Shown in pieces: positions 10,361 to 19,851 of a stretch of 64,000 nucleotides of DNA (positions are counted from its first letter, which is position 1; the number at the start of each line of letters is the position of its first letter). The stretch covers positions 1,798,001 to 1,862,000 of the forward strand of contig NZ_CP094657.1 of NCBI RefSeq assembly GCF_023920705.1, written 5' to 3'. The notes under the pieces are model-generated. The model ran no database searches and was not told the DNA's origin. It saw only the letters and a program-made list of their open reading frames with translations. The translations under genes were made by a program, and so were the position numbers. The DNA is from Acinetobacter sp. XS-4. Its GTDB lineage: Bacteria; Pseudomonadota; Gammaproteobacteria; Pseudomonadales; Moraxellaceae.

Positions 10361-11260
10361 TTAGATCTGGTTAATATTTAAGTAAAAAACTTTACTTAAT
10401 AAATCCATGAATTCTTTAACCCCAGAAGATTCTGCGTCTTTGCGATAGCTTACAAATAAATCTAAAAAAGGTAGATCGACATCAACAGGTCTAGTGACAA
10501 TATTATTTAAAGTGAGCGGCTCTATATAGCTAGGCAAGATCCCGCAACCTAATCCCATCCCTATTGAATTAATATTAAATAAAATATTATGAGCAGTTTG
10601 CACAATATTAAATTTAATTTTATGAAGTTCAGCAAAATTAAGAATTGTATTATGTAAAATCGATGACTGTTCTGACGATGGGATAATAAAATCAATATTA
10701 TTTAAAAGCTTCACTGGAATACGCTCGTACTGAGCAAGTGGGTGATCTCGAGGAAGCAATAGCATTAGAGGTTCACGTAATACAAACTGACTCTGAATTT
10801 CATCGTTATTTAAGTTATCTCTCATAAAGGCAATGTCAATTTCACCTTTCTTTAAGGCTTCCATTTGTTCGGTATTATTCATGCTCCGTAATTCAATTTT
10901 TAAGTTTGGATTTTGTATGCGTAAACTCGGAAGAACACACGGGAAAACTTTCATTTCTACTACTGGAACAAAACCAATGGTCAGTTGTTGTTTTTTAAAT
11001 TTTGAAACTTGACGAGCCATAGCAATTGCTTTGTCCGCCTGAGCTAAAGTCAGACGGGCTTGTTCAAGAAATACACTACCTTCTTCAGTGAGTTCAACTT
11101 TACGTTTAGTACGATGTAGTAATGTAACGCCAACCTCATCCTCAAGGTCTTTAATTTGTTGACTTAATGATGGTTGAGCTGTGTAGAGGCGAAGTGCAGC
11201 TTTACTAAAGTTGAGTTCTTCAGCCACCATTACAAAGTAGCGTAAATGACGTAATTCCAT
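10361..11260 (-). CDS. hcaR: LysR-type regulator, HcaR-like
   Basis: LysR-family activator of 299 residues. The N-terminal winged HTH (MELRHLRYFVMVAEELNFSK through PSLSQQIKDLEDEVG) is close to HcaR of the E. coli phenylpropionate dioxygenase operon, as is the effector domain start QLTIGFVPVVEMKVFP. It is divergent from hcaE with a 264-bp intergenic region, the usual layout for a LysR regulator and its target. It closely resembles a second LysR in the window (19852-20745). Likely effector: phenylpropionate or a pathway intermediate. The gene symbol reflects similarity and position; which paralogue is the true HcaR is not settled. Confidence 0.82.
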   Translation of the reverse strand: MELRHLRYFVMVAEELNFSKAALRLYTAQPSLSQQIKDLEDEVGVTLLHRTKRKVELTEEGSVFLEQARLTLAQADKAIAMARQVSKFKKQQLTIGFVPVVEMKVFPCVLPSLRIQNPNLKIELRSMNNTEQMEALKKGEIDIAFMRDNLNNDEIQSQFVLREPLMLLLPRDHPLAQYERIPVKLLNNIDFIIPSSEQSSILHNTILNFAELHKIKFNIVQTAHNILFNINSIGMGLGCGILPSYIEPLTLNNIVTRPVDVDLPFLDLFVSYRKDAESSGVKEFMDLLSKVFYLNINQI

Positions 11261-11285
11261 ATCAGTTGTGATCCCAAAATCCTAT

Positions 11286-11307
11286 TATTAACGTTGGATA
11301 GTTAATA
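11286..11307. promoter_or_regulatory. Candidate LysR box between hcaR-like gene and hcaE
   Basis: Interrupted dyad TATTAAC-N8-GTTAATA, 26 bp upstream of the LysR start codon, of the size and symmetry of LysR recognition sites. It would serve autoregulation and possibly activation of hcaE. A second small palindrome, ATTCAAATTGAAT, lies at 11472-11484 nearer hcaE. Confidence 0.5.
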
Positions 11308-11524
11308 AAATATGCTAAATGCTTGAAAACCATAAATCCGTTTATAAAACCACTGATCAGTATCAGTCGAACTTAATTTTAATATTTAAAATCTATAATG
11401 AATAATTCATAAAAAGTCTAATTTGAAACAAATAAAATATTTCACTTAAAACAGTTAAAAAATCATTATCCATTCAAATTGAATTTTATGTTGTGCGTTT
11501 TTGGCGGCAGCAGGAGTGCTTCTC

Positions 11525-12928
11525 ATGAATGGAAAAATTGAAGTGTGTGAAATCGATGCTTTAGTCGATGCACAAAATGGACGTATCTCGCCAACTATCT
11601 ATACAGATCCACAATTATACGAACTAGAGTTAGAGCGTGTTTTTGGACGTTGTTGGTTATTTCTTTGTCACGAAAGCCAGATTCCAAAATCAGGCGACTT
11701 TTTCAATACGTATATGGGTGAGGACCCAATTATTGTTACGCGTCAAAAAGACGGTTCTATTAAAGCATTATTAAATCAATGTCGTCACCGTTCTATGCGG
11801 GTTAGCTATGCTGACTGTGGTAATACGCGTGCGTTTACCTGCCCATATCATGGCTGGTCCTATGGCATTGACGGTTCTCTTAAAGACATTCCATTGGAAG
11901 GTATCGCTTTTCCACATGGGGCTTGTAAAGAACAATGGGGATTGCAAGAGGTTCCTCGTGTTGCAAGCTATAAAGGTTTGGTTTTTGGTTGTTGGGCAGA
12001 TGACACACCCGAATTACTCGACTATATGGGTGATATTGCTTGGTATCTCGATGCAATGATTGACCGCCGTGAAGGTGGTTCGGAAGTCATTGGTGGCATT
12101 CATAAATGGGAAATTAACTGTAACTGGAAATTTGCAGCAGAACAGTTTGCTTCTGATCAATACCACGCGCCGTACTCGCATGCCTCTGCAGTACAAGTTT
12201 TAGGTGGTAAACCAAATGATGATGCTTCTAAAGCATTAGGAACAGCACAAACGGCACGTCCAGTTTGGGAAACAGCAGAAAGCTGTGTGCAATATGGTCA
12301 ACGTGGTCATGGTTCAGGTTTCTTCCTTACGGAAAAACCAGATGCCAATTTCTGGGTTGATGGTCAAGTAGCAGATTACTTCCGTGAAACCTATGAAGAA
12401 ACAAAAGAGCGTTTGGGCGACACACGTGCTTTACGCTTGGCTGGACATAACACAATGTTCCCAACTTTGTCTTGGTTGAATGGTATGACGACGATGCGCA
12501 TCTGGCATCCACGTGGGCCAGATAAAACCGAAGTTTGGGCTTTCTGTATCACGGACAAAGCAGCGCCGCAGCACATCAAAGAAGCGATGGAGTTGAATGC
12601 TTGCCGAGCATTTGGCCCAGCTGGTTTTGCTGAAGCAGACGATGGTGAAAACTGGATTGAGATCCAGAAAGTGTTACGTGGTTATAAAGCGCGAAAAAGC
12701 AAACTCATTATGGAAATGGGCCTTGGCAATGAAAAATACCGTGAAGATGGTATTCCCGGTATTACTAACCATGTTTTCTCTGAAACAGCTGCACGTGGCA
12801 TGTATCGTCATTGGGCAAACCTGTTGATGCATGAAAAATGGGAAGACGTACAACGGGCAGATGAGGCTTATGAGCAAAAGCTTTTGAAAAAAGCGGCTAA
12901 AAAGGATGAGAAGGAGCTTGTGAAATGA
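11525..12928 (+). CDS. hcaE: 3-phenylpropionate/cinnamate dioxygenase, large subunit
   Basis: Catalytic alpha subunit of a Rieske ring-hydroxylating dioxygenase, 467 residues. It would dihydroxylate the ring of phenylpropionate or cinnamate using electrons from HcaC/HcaD. The Rieske 2Fe-2S ligands are C86, H88, C106 and H109 (CRH ... CPYH), and the mononuclear iron site is in the DQYHAPYSH motif (D211, H214, H219). The frame opens with TTG 11501, but ATG 11525 has AGGAG at 11512-11516. Its stop overlaps the start of hcaF. Substrate inference comes from the HcaB-, MhpA- and MhpB-like genes around it. Confidence 0.9.
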   Translation: MNGKIEVCEIDALVDAQNGRISPTIYTDPQLYELELERVFGRCWLFLCHESQIPKSGDFFNTYMGEDPIIVTRQKDGSIKALLNQCRHRSMRVSYADCGNTRAFTCPYHGWSYGIDGSLKDIPLEGIAFPHGACKEQWGLQEVPRVASYKGLVFGCWADDTPELLDYMGDIAWYLDAMIDRREGGSEVIGGIHKWEINCNWKFAAEQFASDQYHAPYSHASAVQVLGGKPNDDASKALGTAQTARPVWETAESCVQYGQRGHGSGFFLTEKPDANFWVDGQVADYFRETYEETKERLGDTRALRLAGHNTMFPTLSWLNGMTTMRIWHPRGPDKTEVWAFCITDKAAPQHIKEAMELNACRAFGPAGFAEADDGENWIEIQKVLRGYKARKSKLIMEMGLGNEKYREDGIPGITNHVFSETAARGMYRHWANLLMHEKWEDVQRADEAYEQKLLKKAAKKDEKELVK

Positions 12929-13485
12929 ACCAGATCATTGACTCATTAAAACCACAGCCAGTATGGCGTTCTATTGGATTGGAACTTCACCACGACATTA
13001 GTCAGTTTCTATATGCAGAAGCACAGTTGTTAGATGACTGGAAATTCCGTGATTGGTTGGAAATCTTAAGCGAAGATATTTTATATACGCTCAAAACGAC
13101 GACAAATGCGCAAACACGTGATCGTCGTAAATGTATTGCACCACCATCAACATGGATTTATCACGACGACAAATTTGTACTAGAGCGTCGCGTAGCAAAA
13201 TTAGAAACAGGAATGTCGTGGTCCGAAGAACCGCCATCACGTACTCGTCACTTGATTACTAATATTCGGGTCGAAGCAACTGCGCAAGCAAATGAATATC
13301 AAGTTTTTAGTAATTATTTGCTTTATCGCTCGCAAAAAGAAAAAGACGTATTGACCTATGTTGGTAAACGAGTTGATCTGATTCGAAAAGATGATAGCAG
13401 TAGTTTAGGTTGGAAAATTGCTAAACGTGATATCACCCTCGATCAAGCGACTTTGATTTCTCACAATATTACGGTGTTTTTCTAA
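12925..13485 (+). CDS. hcaF: 3-phenylpropionate dioxygenase, small subunit
   Basis: Beta subunit of 186 residues, NTF2-like fold, structural partner of HcaE in the oxygenase hexamer. Conserved family segments include [16 protein letters not shown] near residue 40 and the basic region following it. It overlaps hcaE by four bases (ATGA) and is preceded by AAGGAG at 12911-12916, so translation is both coupled and independently initiated. Its stop codon overlaps the hcaC start by one base. Confidence 0.9.
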   Translation: MNQIIDSLKPQPVWRSIGLELHHDISQFLYAEAQLLDDWKFRDWLEILSEDILYTLKTTTNAQTRDRRKCIAPPSTWIYHDDKFVLERRVAKLETGMSWSEEPPSRTRHLITNIRVEATAQANEYQVFSNYLLYRSQKEKDVLTYVGKRVDLIRKDDSSSLGWKIAKRDITLDQATLISHNITVFF

Positions 13486-13811
13486 TGAATAAGATTTTTG
13501 TTTGTCAGATTGATGAGTTGGATGAAGGCGAAGCGCTGAAAGTAGATTGTAATGTAGGTGATATTGCTGCACTCGCTGTGTTCAATTTTAATGGTGAATT
13601 TTTTGCCATGAATGATAAATGCAGTCATGGTAATGCTTCTATGTCAGAAGGCTACCTAGAGGATGATGGCACGGTTGAATGTCCACTTCATGCATCACGT
13701 TTTTGTTTGAAAACTGGCGTACCACAATGTGTACCAGCGACTGATCCGATTCAGACATTCTCTGTCGTGATTGAAGATGGTGCACTCTATGTAGAAATGG
13801 CAGGAGCGTAA
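13485..13811 (+). CDS. hcaC: Rieske-type ferredoxin of the phenylpropionate dioxygenase
   Basis: Small Rieske 2Fe-2S ferredoxin of 108 residues that passes electrons from the reductase HcaD to HcaE. Cluster ligands are C46, H48, C66 and H69 (DKCSHG ... CPLH). Start ATG shares a base with the hcaF stop (TAATG) and lacks a good ribosome site of its own, so translational coupling is likely. Its own stop overlaps hcaB in the same way. Confidence 0.92.
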   Translation: MNKIFVCQIDELDEGEALKVDCNVGDIAALAVFNFNGEFFAMNDKCSHGNASMSEGYLEDDGTVECPLHASRFCLKTGVPQCVPATDPIQTFSVVIEDGALYVEMAGA

Positions 13812-14629
13812 TGATGGGCTGGCTAGAGGGTGAAGTTGCATTAATTACTGGTGGTGGTTCGGGACTAGGGCTTGCGTTGGTTGAGCGTTTTTTGCAAGAG
13901 GGTGCGCATGTTGGTGTGTTGCAACGGTCTCAAGCAAAAATAGATGAATTGATTGCACGCTATGGTGACAAAATTGTGGCGATTAATGGCGATGTGGCGA
14001 GTTTTCAGGATAACGTTCGTGCTGTGCAGGCTACAGTAGAACGTTTTGGAAAACTGGACTGTTTTATTGGTAACGCTGGTATTTGGGATCATTATGCCGA
14101 CATCGTTAACATGAGTGGCGAACAGTTAGATAAAGCCTTTGATGAAATTATGAGTATTAACACGAAAGGTTATTTACTTGGTGCAAAAGCAGCTTTAGAT
14201 GAGTTACTCAAAACTGAAGGTTCGATGATTTTTACCTTATCTAACTCAGCGTTTTATTCATCTGGTGGTGGTCCAATTTATACCGCATCAAAACATGCTG
14301 GTGTGGGTTTGGTACGTGAACTGGCCTATGAGCTGGCACCGAAAGTGCGTGTGAATGCAGTTGCTCCATCCGGGATGAATGTCAATGTGAAAGGTGCCGC
14401 ATCCCTTGGGCAAGAAAATCTAGGATTACTTGATGCACGCGATCCCCAAAAAATTGGGCAGGGTATGCCATTGAGATTCTTACCAGAACCAGAAGACATG
14501 ACTGGTTCTTATGTATTGCTCGCATCACGTCAAAATAACCGACCATTATCCGGTGTTTTTATTAATGCTGACTGTGGTTTGGGAATTCGTGGCTTACGTC
14601 AAGCGAACGCTGGTTTTTTTGATGCTTAA
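13811..14629 (+). CDS. hcaB: cis-dihydrodiol dehydrogenase (dihydroxydihydrophenylpropionate dehydrogenase)
   Basis: Short-chain dehydrogenase of 272 residues that oxidises the dioxygenase product to 2,3-dihydroxyphenylpropionate with NAD. Cofactor loop TGGGSGLG, the GNAGIWDH motif and the catalytic Tyr-Lys pair in YTASKHAG are present, and GKLDCFIGNAGIWDH strongly recalls HcaB. Two adjacent start codons exist: ATG 13811 overlaps the hcaC stop, while ATG 13814 is better spaced from AGGAG at 13802-13806; the difference is one residue. Followed by a hairpin and then mhpB. Confidence 0.92.
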   Translation: MMGWLEGEVALITGGGSGLGLALVERFLQEGAHVGVLQRSQAKIDELIARYGDKIVAINGDVASFQDNVRAVQATVERFGKLDCFIGNAGIWDHYADIVNMSGEQLDKAFDEIMSINTKGYLLGAKAALDELLKTEGSMIFTLSNSAFYSSGGGPIYTASKHAGVGLVRELAYELAPKVRVNAVAPSGMNVNVKGAASLGQENLGLLDARDPQKIGQGMPLRFLPEPEDMTGSYVLLASRQNNRPLSGVFINADCGLGIRGLRQANAGFFDA

Positions 14630-14652
14630 TTTTAATCCGATATTAATGGACT

Positions 14653-14679
14653 AATAAGACAGCTAAAAACTGTCTTATT
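14653..14679 (+). other. Intercistronic hairpin between hcaB and mhpB
   Basis: Perfect 10-bp stem AATAAGACAG / CTGTCTTATT with a 7-nt loop and only a short T-run, ending just before the mhpB ribosome site. It looks like an attenuating or processing hairpin that sets the level of mhpB/hcaD relative to hcaEFCB. Confidence 0.65.
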
Positions 14680-14691
14680 TCGGAGCTAATC

Positions 14692-15648
14692 ATGACTGTT
14701 AAACTTATTTGTGCTTCTCATAGCCCGCTAATGGAATTTGCATCTCCGGCAGAAAAACAACAAGAACACACGGTGCGTAAAACATTTGAAAAGCTCGCTG
14801 CAGAGGTCAAAGCATATGACCCCACTTTAATTATTGCTTTTGGGCCAGATCATTTTAATGGCTTCTTTTATGACCTGATGCCGAGTTTCTGTGTAGGTGT
14901 CCGCGCAACAGCAGCAGGTGACTGGAACTATGGTCCAGGTGAGCTTAATGTGCCTGAAAGCACAGCATTGAGTTTAATTCGACGTGTACTTGATGAAGGT
15001 GTAGATGTTGCATATTCATATCGGATGCAAGCCGACCATGGTGTCACTCAACCGCTGCATTTTTTATGTGATGGCCAACTTAATCGTTACCCAACCATTC
15101 CAATATTTATTAATGGTGCGGCTGCGCCAATGCCTACAACAAAACGAACGATTGCTTTAGGACGAGCGGTTGGGGCTTTCATCAACTCAATTAATCAAGA
15201 AAATGAACGTATATTGATTTTGGGCACAGGTGGACTTTCACACGATCCACCAACCCCTCAAATGGGCTCTGCACCACCAGAAGTTGAAGAGTTTCTAATT
15301 GCCGGACGTAACCCAACTGTTGAAGCTCGTAATACACGTCAGGCCAAAATCATTTCAGTGGGACAGCGTTTAGCAGCAGGTGACAAGAGCGTATCTGTAC
15401 CACTTAATCCAGAGTGGGACGAACAGTTATTGGAAAAATTCAAAAATGCAGACTTTGCTGCGCTTGAAAATATGACTGAAGATGAAATTCGCCGTGAAGG
15501 TGGGCGTGGTGGGCAAGAAGTTCGTACATGGATGGCTGCTTTTGCGGCATTAGAAGCTGTTGGCGATTATGAGATGACCTTACATTGCTATGAACCTATC
15601 AGTGAATGGATTGCTGGTTTTGGCATTGTATCTGCCGAGCTGAAATAA
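14692..15648 (+). CDS. mhpB: 2,3-dihydroxyphenylpropionate 1,2-dioxygenase (extradiol)
   Basis: Class III (LigB-type) extradiol ring-cleavage dioxygenase of 318 residues; opens the catechol ring of 2,3-dihydroxyphenylpropionate for MhpC. Histidines expected at the Fe(II) site and for acid/base catalysis appear in CASHSPLME (H10), GPDHFNGFF (H54), QADHGVTQPLHF (H116) and GGLSHDPPTP (H184), as in MhpB. GGAG at 14682-14685 supports the start. Twelve bases separate its stop from hcaD, so both are in the same operon. Confidence 0.93.
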   Translation: MTVKLICASHSPLMEFASPAEKQQEHTVRKTFEKLAAEVKAYDPTLIIAFGPDHFNGFFYDLMPSFCVGVRATAAGDWNYGPGELNVPESTALSLIRRVLDEGVDVAYSYRMQADHGVTQPLHFLCDGQLNRYPTIPIFINGAAAPMPTTKRTIALGRAVGAFINSINQENERILILGTGGLSHDPPTPQMGSAPPEVEEFLIAGRNPTVEARNTRQAKIISVGQRLAAGDKSVSVPLNPEWDEQLLEKFKNADFAALENMTEDEIRREGGRGGQEVRTWMAAFAALEAVGDYEMTLHCYEPISEWIAGFGIVSAELK

Positions 15649-15659
15649 AGGATAAAACG

Positions 15660-16880
15660 ATGAATATTCAAACTATTGTCATCATCGGTGCTGGACAGGC
15701 AGGTGCAAGTGCTATTCTGGAACTACGTAATAACAAATACGACGGTAAAATCATTTTGATTGGAGATGAATCTCATCTGCCTTATGAGCGTCCCCCTTTA
15801 TCTAAAGATATGATTTTAAGGCCTGAACAGACCAAAATTGAAATTCTATCACAACAAAAATTGAAAGATTTAGGTGTTGAGACCATTCAAGGCAATGCAG
15901 TTGTACGCATTGAGCCTGAAAAATATCAAGTGATTTTGAAAAATGGTGAAAGTATTCACTATGACAAGTTATTACTCGCGACAGGTGGGGCTCCTCGTCG
16001 TCTTCCAATTTTAGATGCAGTTGGTAAACATGTTTATACTCTGCGAAATTTGGAGGATTCACAAGCCTTGGTTCCAATCTTTCAAGCGGGGAAACGCATT
16101 TTGCTTGTAGGCGGTGGAGTTATTGGTCTTGAATTAGCATCAAGTGCCCGTTTTAAAAATTGTCAGGTGACCTTAATTGAACAAAGTCCAATGATTATGG
16201 GGCGTTCACCAGCAATTATTAGCCAATTTTTACTTGATGAACACCGCAACCGAGGGGTCGATATTCACTTAAATGTGCAAATTGGTAATGTCACCTTACG
16301 AGGAGAAGAGATAGTTGTAATATTGGAAAGTGGTGAAGAGTTGATTGCCGATGCTGTTGTTTATGGCATTGGGATTGTACCGAATGCTCAATTGGCCATA
16401 GATGCTGGTTTAGACGTCGACTTTGCCATTAAAGTGAATGAAAACTGCCAGACTTCGAATCCAGATATTTATGCTGCTGGTGATGTAGCAACTCAGTTGC
16501 GTGCAGATGGTAATTATGCCCGTATTGAAACTTGGGAAAATGCCAATAATCAAGCAGGCACTTTTGCTCGTCATGTCATGGGATTAGCGCAACCTAAAGC
16601 TAATCCATCATGGTTCTGGACAGATCAGTATGATATTAATTTTCAATTCGTTGGCGATATGTCTGCAAAAGAATGGCATATACGAGGCAATATGAATCCG
16701 CACGAAAACCAAAATGTTGGATTCACCTTATTTGGGTTAGACCAAGGTATCGTTGTAGCAGGTATTGCTGTTAATCAAGCTAAAGATGTTAGGCATTTAA
16801 AAAAATTGGTTTCTAGTTCTAGCACCTTTGATAAAGAAAAGTTGCTAGATCTGTCTATTGAATTACGCAAATTAATTTAA
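15660..16880 (+). CDS. hcaD: Ferredoxin reductase of the phenylpropionate dioxygenase
   Basis: FAD/NADH ferredoxin reductase of 406 residues that feeds electrons to HcaC. FAD-binding GAGQAGASA near the N-terminus, substrate-side motif YERPPLSKDM, second dinucleotide motif GGGVIGLELASSA near residue 153, and YAAGDVA before the C-terminus. The frame is open from 15606 inside mhpB, but ATG 15660 follows AAGGA at 15648-15652 and gives the standard N-terminus. Last gene of the hcaEFCB-mhpB-hcaD unit, followed by a clear terminator. Confidence 0.92.
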   Translation: MNIQTIVIIGAGQAGASAILELRNNKYDGKIILIGDESHLPYERPPLSKDMILRPEQTKIEILSQQKLKDLGVETIQGNAVVRIEPEKYQVILKNGESIHYDKLLLATGGAPRRLPILDAVGKHVYTLRNLEDSQALVPIFQAGKRILLVGGGVIGLELASSARFKNCQVTLIEQSPMIMGRSPAIISQFLLDEHRNRGVDIHLNVQIGNVTLRGEEIVVILESGEELIADAVVYGIGIVPNAQLAIDAGLDVDFAIKVNENCQTSNPDIYAAGDVATQLRADGNYARIETWENANNQAGTFARHVMGLAQPKANPSWFWTDQYDINFQFVGDMSAKEWHIRGNMNPHENQNVGFTLFGLDQGIVVAGIAVNQAKDVRHLKKLVSSSSTFDKEKLLDLSIELRKLI

Positions 16881-16920
16881 TTAGGGTTGTTATACTAAAA
16901 GCCTATTTAATATTGAAAAT

Positions 16921-16952
16921 AAAAACCGTCATGCTTATATGGCGGTTTTTTT
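16921..16952 (+). terminator. Rho-independent terminator after hcaD
   Basis: Stem AAAAACCGTCAT / ATGGCGGTTTTT (one G-T pair) with a short loop and a run of T. Confidence 0.85.
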
Positions 16953-17287
16953 ATGGTTAATCATAAATATTTTCCATGAGTGGATATTATTAATACTTAA
17001 TTTGAACTGAATTATAATTTTTAGGTATTAGTAGATTTTATTTTTGTTGAGTGATTAATATGTTTTTTGGATTTTAAGTTTCATTATTTTAATATAAGTT
17101 ATTGAAATATAAATTTATTTAAATTTTATTATAGGTTATTTCTATAAGACTAAAGTATTTAAGTGAAATGTAGTAAATATTTTTTTATTTTTTTATAAAA
17201 TTATAGAACTTAAGGCTAATTTAGAAATAAAAGCAGTTAAGAAATGATGGTGAATGATTTTTTTAACTAGTAGAAAAGGATTTTTCT
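16953..17287. other. AT-rich spacer before mhpT
   Basis: About 335 bp of extremely AT-rich sequence with no ORF; presumably the promoter region of mhpT. AAGGA directly precedes the mhpT start. No clear operator found. Confidence 0.5.
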
Positions 17288-18493
17288 ATGGACCGTGCAG
17301 GAAATAAGCACTCTATTATTACGATCGTCATTTGTTTTTTAATTGCTGTGATTGAAGGGATTGATATTCAGGCAGCAGGTATCGCAGCTGTAGGTATTCG
17401 AGAATCTTTTGGTCTGGATAGCTCTCAACTCGGTATTTTTTTTAGTGTCGGAATATTGGGGTTATTACCCGGTGCATTAATTGGTGGACGTTATGCAGAC
17501 CGTATTGGCCGTAAGATGGTGCTAATCGGGGCAGTAACTATTTTTGCAATATTTACTCTTTTTACCGTTTGGGTGAATAGTTTCTATGTGTTGCTGTTGG
17601 TACGTTTTTTAGCAGGAGCTGGATTAGGGGCTGCAATGCCAAATTTAATTGCTCTAGTTTCGGAAGCTGTTTCTAGCGAAAATCGTGGGCGTGCTGTAGG
17701 TTTGATGTATTGTGGTATGCCAATAGGAGCCATATTGGTGTCATTACTGGCAGCCTATGATGTAAGTGGACATTGGCAAACAATTTTTTACGTTGGTGGA
17801 ATCGTTCCTCTTCTTGTACTTCCACTTATGATCAAATTTTTACCAGAGTCACGGGAGTTTTTAGAAACTAGATTTCAGGATAAATCTATTACACGCATAG
17901 AAAGCTCTTTTAAAAATCTATTTCAAAATAACTATGCAGGGCAGACTCTATTACTTTGGGCAAGCTATTTTTTTACCTTGATGGTTGTATACATCATGTT
18001 GAGTTGGTTGCCATCTCTCTTTATGGAGTTGGGATTCTCTCGTCAACAGGGTAGTTTAGCTCAAGTCTTTTTCCAAATGGGCGCTGCACTAGGCACGGTT
18101 GTTTTGGGTATTTTGATTGATCGCTGGAATAAAGCTTATGTCATTATATTGATGTACATAGGTATTTTAGCTGGTTTATTTAGTTTAAATGGAGCCGGTA
18201 GTCTTACTGCGATGTATGCAGCCGCAGCATTAATGGGAACATTTACAATTGGTGGGCAAGGCGTTTTATATGCATTTGGTAGCATTGTATATCCAACTGA
18301 GATTCGGGCAACTGGTGTAGGGAGTGCCGCAGCGGTTGGGCGTATTGGTGCAATGTTAGGACCTGCGATTGCTGGACAATTACTCGCGATGGGAAGCGGT
18401 GCTACAGGCGTAATTTCTGCTGCCATCCCTGGAATTATCATTTCAGCATTACTGATGCTTTTGGTGATTCGCAAATTACATCAGGCCCAATAA
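17288..18493 (+). CDS. mhpT: MFS transporter for 3-(3-hydroxyphenyl)propionate-like acids
   Basis: Inner-membrane major facilitator permease of the aromatic acid:H+ symporter (AAHS) type, 401 residues with about twelve hydrophobic segments. Signatures: IAVIEGIDIQAAGIAA in the first helix, GGRYADRIGRKMVL between helices 2 and 3, and VYPTEIRATGVGSAAAVGRIGAM late in the protein, all close to MhpT. It probably imports phenylpropionate or its hydroxylated derivatives across the inner membrane, downstream of the OprD porin. Monocistronic, with a terminator 18 bp after its stop. Confidence 0.88.
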   Translation: MDRAGNKHSIITIVICFLIAVIEGIDIQAAGIAAVGIRESFGLDSSQLGIFFSVGILGLLPGALIGGRYADRIGRKMVLIGAVTIFAIFTLFTVWVNSFYVLLLVRFLAGAGLGAAMPNLIALVSEAVSSENRGRAVGLMYCGMPIGAILVSLLAAYDVSGHWQTIFYVGGIVPLLVLPLMIKFLPESREFLETRFQDKSITRIESSFKNLFQNNYAGQTLLLWASYFFTLMVVYIMLSWLPSLFMELGFSRQQGSLAQVFFQMGAALGTVVLGILIDRWNKAYVIILMYIGILAGLFSLNGAGSLTAMYAAAALMGTFTIGGQGVLYAFGSIVYPTEIRATGVGSAAAVGRIGAMLGPAIAGQLLAMGSGATGVISAAIPGIIISALLMLLVIRKLHQAQ

Positions 18494-18510
18494 TCTGAAT
18501 ACCACAATGA

Positions 18511-18537
18511 AAAAAGCTCATATTTAGGAGCTTTTTT
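18511..18537 (+). terminator. Rho-independent terminator after mhpT
   Basis: Stem AAAAAGCTC / GAGCTTTTT with an 8-nt loop and T-run. Confidence 0.85.
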
Positions 18538-18597
18538 CATATTTGGCATTATTTGAGTGAAATTTCAAATTTGATCATCCGAATGTTTAGTAAGTTC

Positions 18598-18632
18598 AGA
18601 ACTGTATCGAGCATATGAGTCGATACAGTTCT
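18598..18632. promoter_or_regulatory. Perfect 13-bp inverted repeat upstream of an MFS/LysR pair
   Basis: Arms AGAACTGTATCGA / TCGATACAGTTCT around the loop GCATATGAG, 28 bp before the MFS start and with no T-run. It could be an operator, a 5'UTR hairpin, or a dispersed hairpin repeat: a hairpin at 39193-39219 has a similar loop. Confidence 0.55.
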
Positions 18633-18659
18633 ACTAATCATCTATATTGAGTAAGAAAA

Positions 18660-19850
18660 ATGTATTCAGTTACCAAGGAAAAGCTTTGGAATCGTTCATT
18701 TATTCTGTGTGTATTAAACAATCTTTTTTTATTCATTTATTACTATGCATTACTCACAATATTGCCACTTTATATTTTAAAAGAATTATCCGGTTCAATC
18801 AGTCAGGCTGGTTTGGCGTTAACCTTATTTTTGGTTTCATCTATTATCACTCGTCCTTTTTCTGGCTTAATTATTGATCGGTTAGGTAAAAAATATGCCT
18901 TACGAGGTTCGGCATTATTATTTGCACTTCTGGCATTAAGTTATCTATGGGCAAATCAGTTATGGCTTTTATTGCTTATTCGTTGTGTGCATGGAATCTG
19001 GTTTAGCATTTTGACGACAGTAATAGTGCCTATTGTGAATGATTTTATACCTGAACATAGAAAGGGCGAGGGTATGGGATATTTCGTAATGTCTACGAAT
19101 CTGGCAGTTGTTTTTGGGCCAATGATCGCATTAGCCACGATACGTTACACCAGTTTTTATAATTTATTTGCCTTTTTAGCATTTATTGTTTGTTTGGGTT
19201 TAATTTTTTGTTTTCTTATTCCCGTTTCTTCCTTAAACGATAGGAGGAGAGCCTCTGTAAAGTGGAGTATTACATTTGACGATATCTTTGAAAAAAGGGT
19301 GATGTCTATCGGCGTTATTGCTTTATTTACTGCAATGGCTTATTCAAGCATTATGAGCTTTATTAGTGTCTATAGTGAAACAAAAGGCTTATTAGCGGCG
19401 ACCAGCATATTTTTTATTATCTTTGCAATATCAATGATTATAGTGCGTCCTTGGGTAGGTTACTCTTATGATAAAAGAGGGGCTAATTCTGTGGTTTACC
19501 CTTCATTTATCCTTTTTTCAATAGGCTTATTTTTAGTTAGTTGGATGCAAACACAGTGGGGCTATTGGTTGGCGGCAGTACTAATAGGAATGGGATACGG
19601 ATCGCTTTTCCCTGTTTTTCAAACCATGGCAATACAATCGGTTGAGAAAAAGAGAATAGGGCATGCTGTTTCAACCTTTTTTACTTTATTTGATTTAGGA
19701 ATGGCCATTGGTTCAGTTTTGGTAGGATTAATTATTGCCCAAATAGGCTACGAGAAAACTTACCAGTTGTGTGCATTCGTTACGATAATGACTTTATTTT
19801 TATATCGTTGGATATGTAGTAAAGATGGAAAGACAATAATTAGGATATGA
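18660..19850 (+). CDS. MFS transporter of unknown substrate
   Basis: Major facilitator protein of 396 residues with about twelve membrane segments; the inter-helix motif IDRLGKKYALRG marks the family. It is not similar to HcaT or to the AAHS permease just upstream and looks more like drug- or sugar-efflux type MFS members. Its stop is one base before the start of the HcaR-like regulator, so the two are co-transcribed. Involvement in phenylpropionoid transport or export is suggested by position only. Confidence 0.78.
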   Translation: MYSVTKEKLWNRSFILCVLNNLFLFIYYYALLTILPLYILKELSGSISQAGLALTLFLVSSIITRPFSGLIIDRLGKKYALRGSALLFALLALSYLWANQLWLLLLIRCVHGIWFSILTTVIVPIVNDFIPEHRKGEGMGYFVMSTNLAVVFGPMIALATIRYTSFYNLFAFLAFIVCLGLIFCFLIPVSSLNDRRRASVKWSITFDDIFEKRVMSIGVIALFTAMAYSSIMSFISVYSETKGLLAATSIFFIIFAISMIIVRPWVGYSYDKRGANSVVYPSFILFSIGLFLVSWMQTQWGYWLAAVLIGMGYGSLFPVFQTMAIQSVEKKRIGHAVSTFFTLFDLGMAIGSVLVGLIIAQIGYEKTYQLCAFVTIMTLFLYRWICSKDGKTIIRI

Positions 19851-19851
19851 C

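Noticed and set aside
18136..18474. Minus-strand open frame of 112 codons inside mhpT
   Set aside because: Antisense shadow of a membrane protein gene with no start signal.
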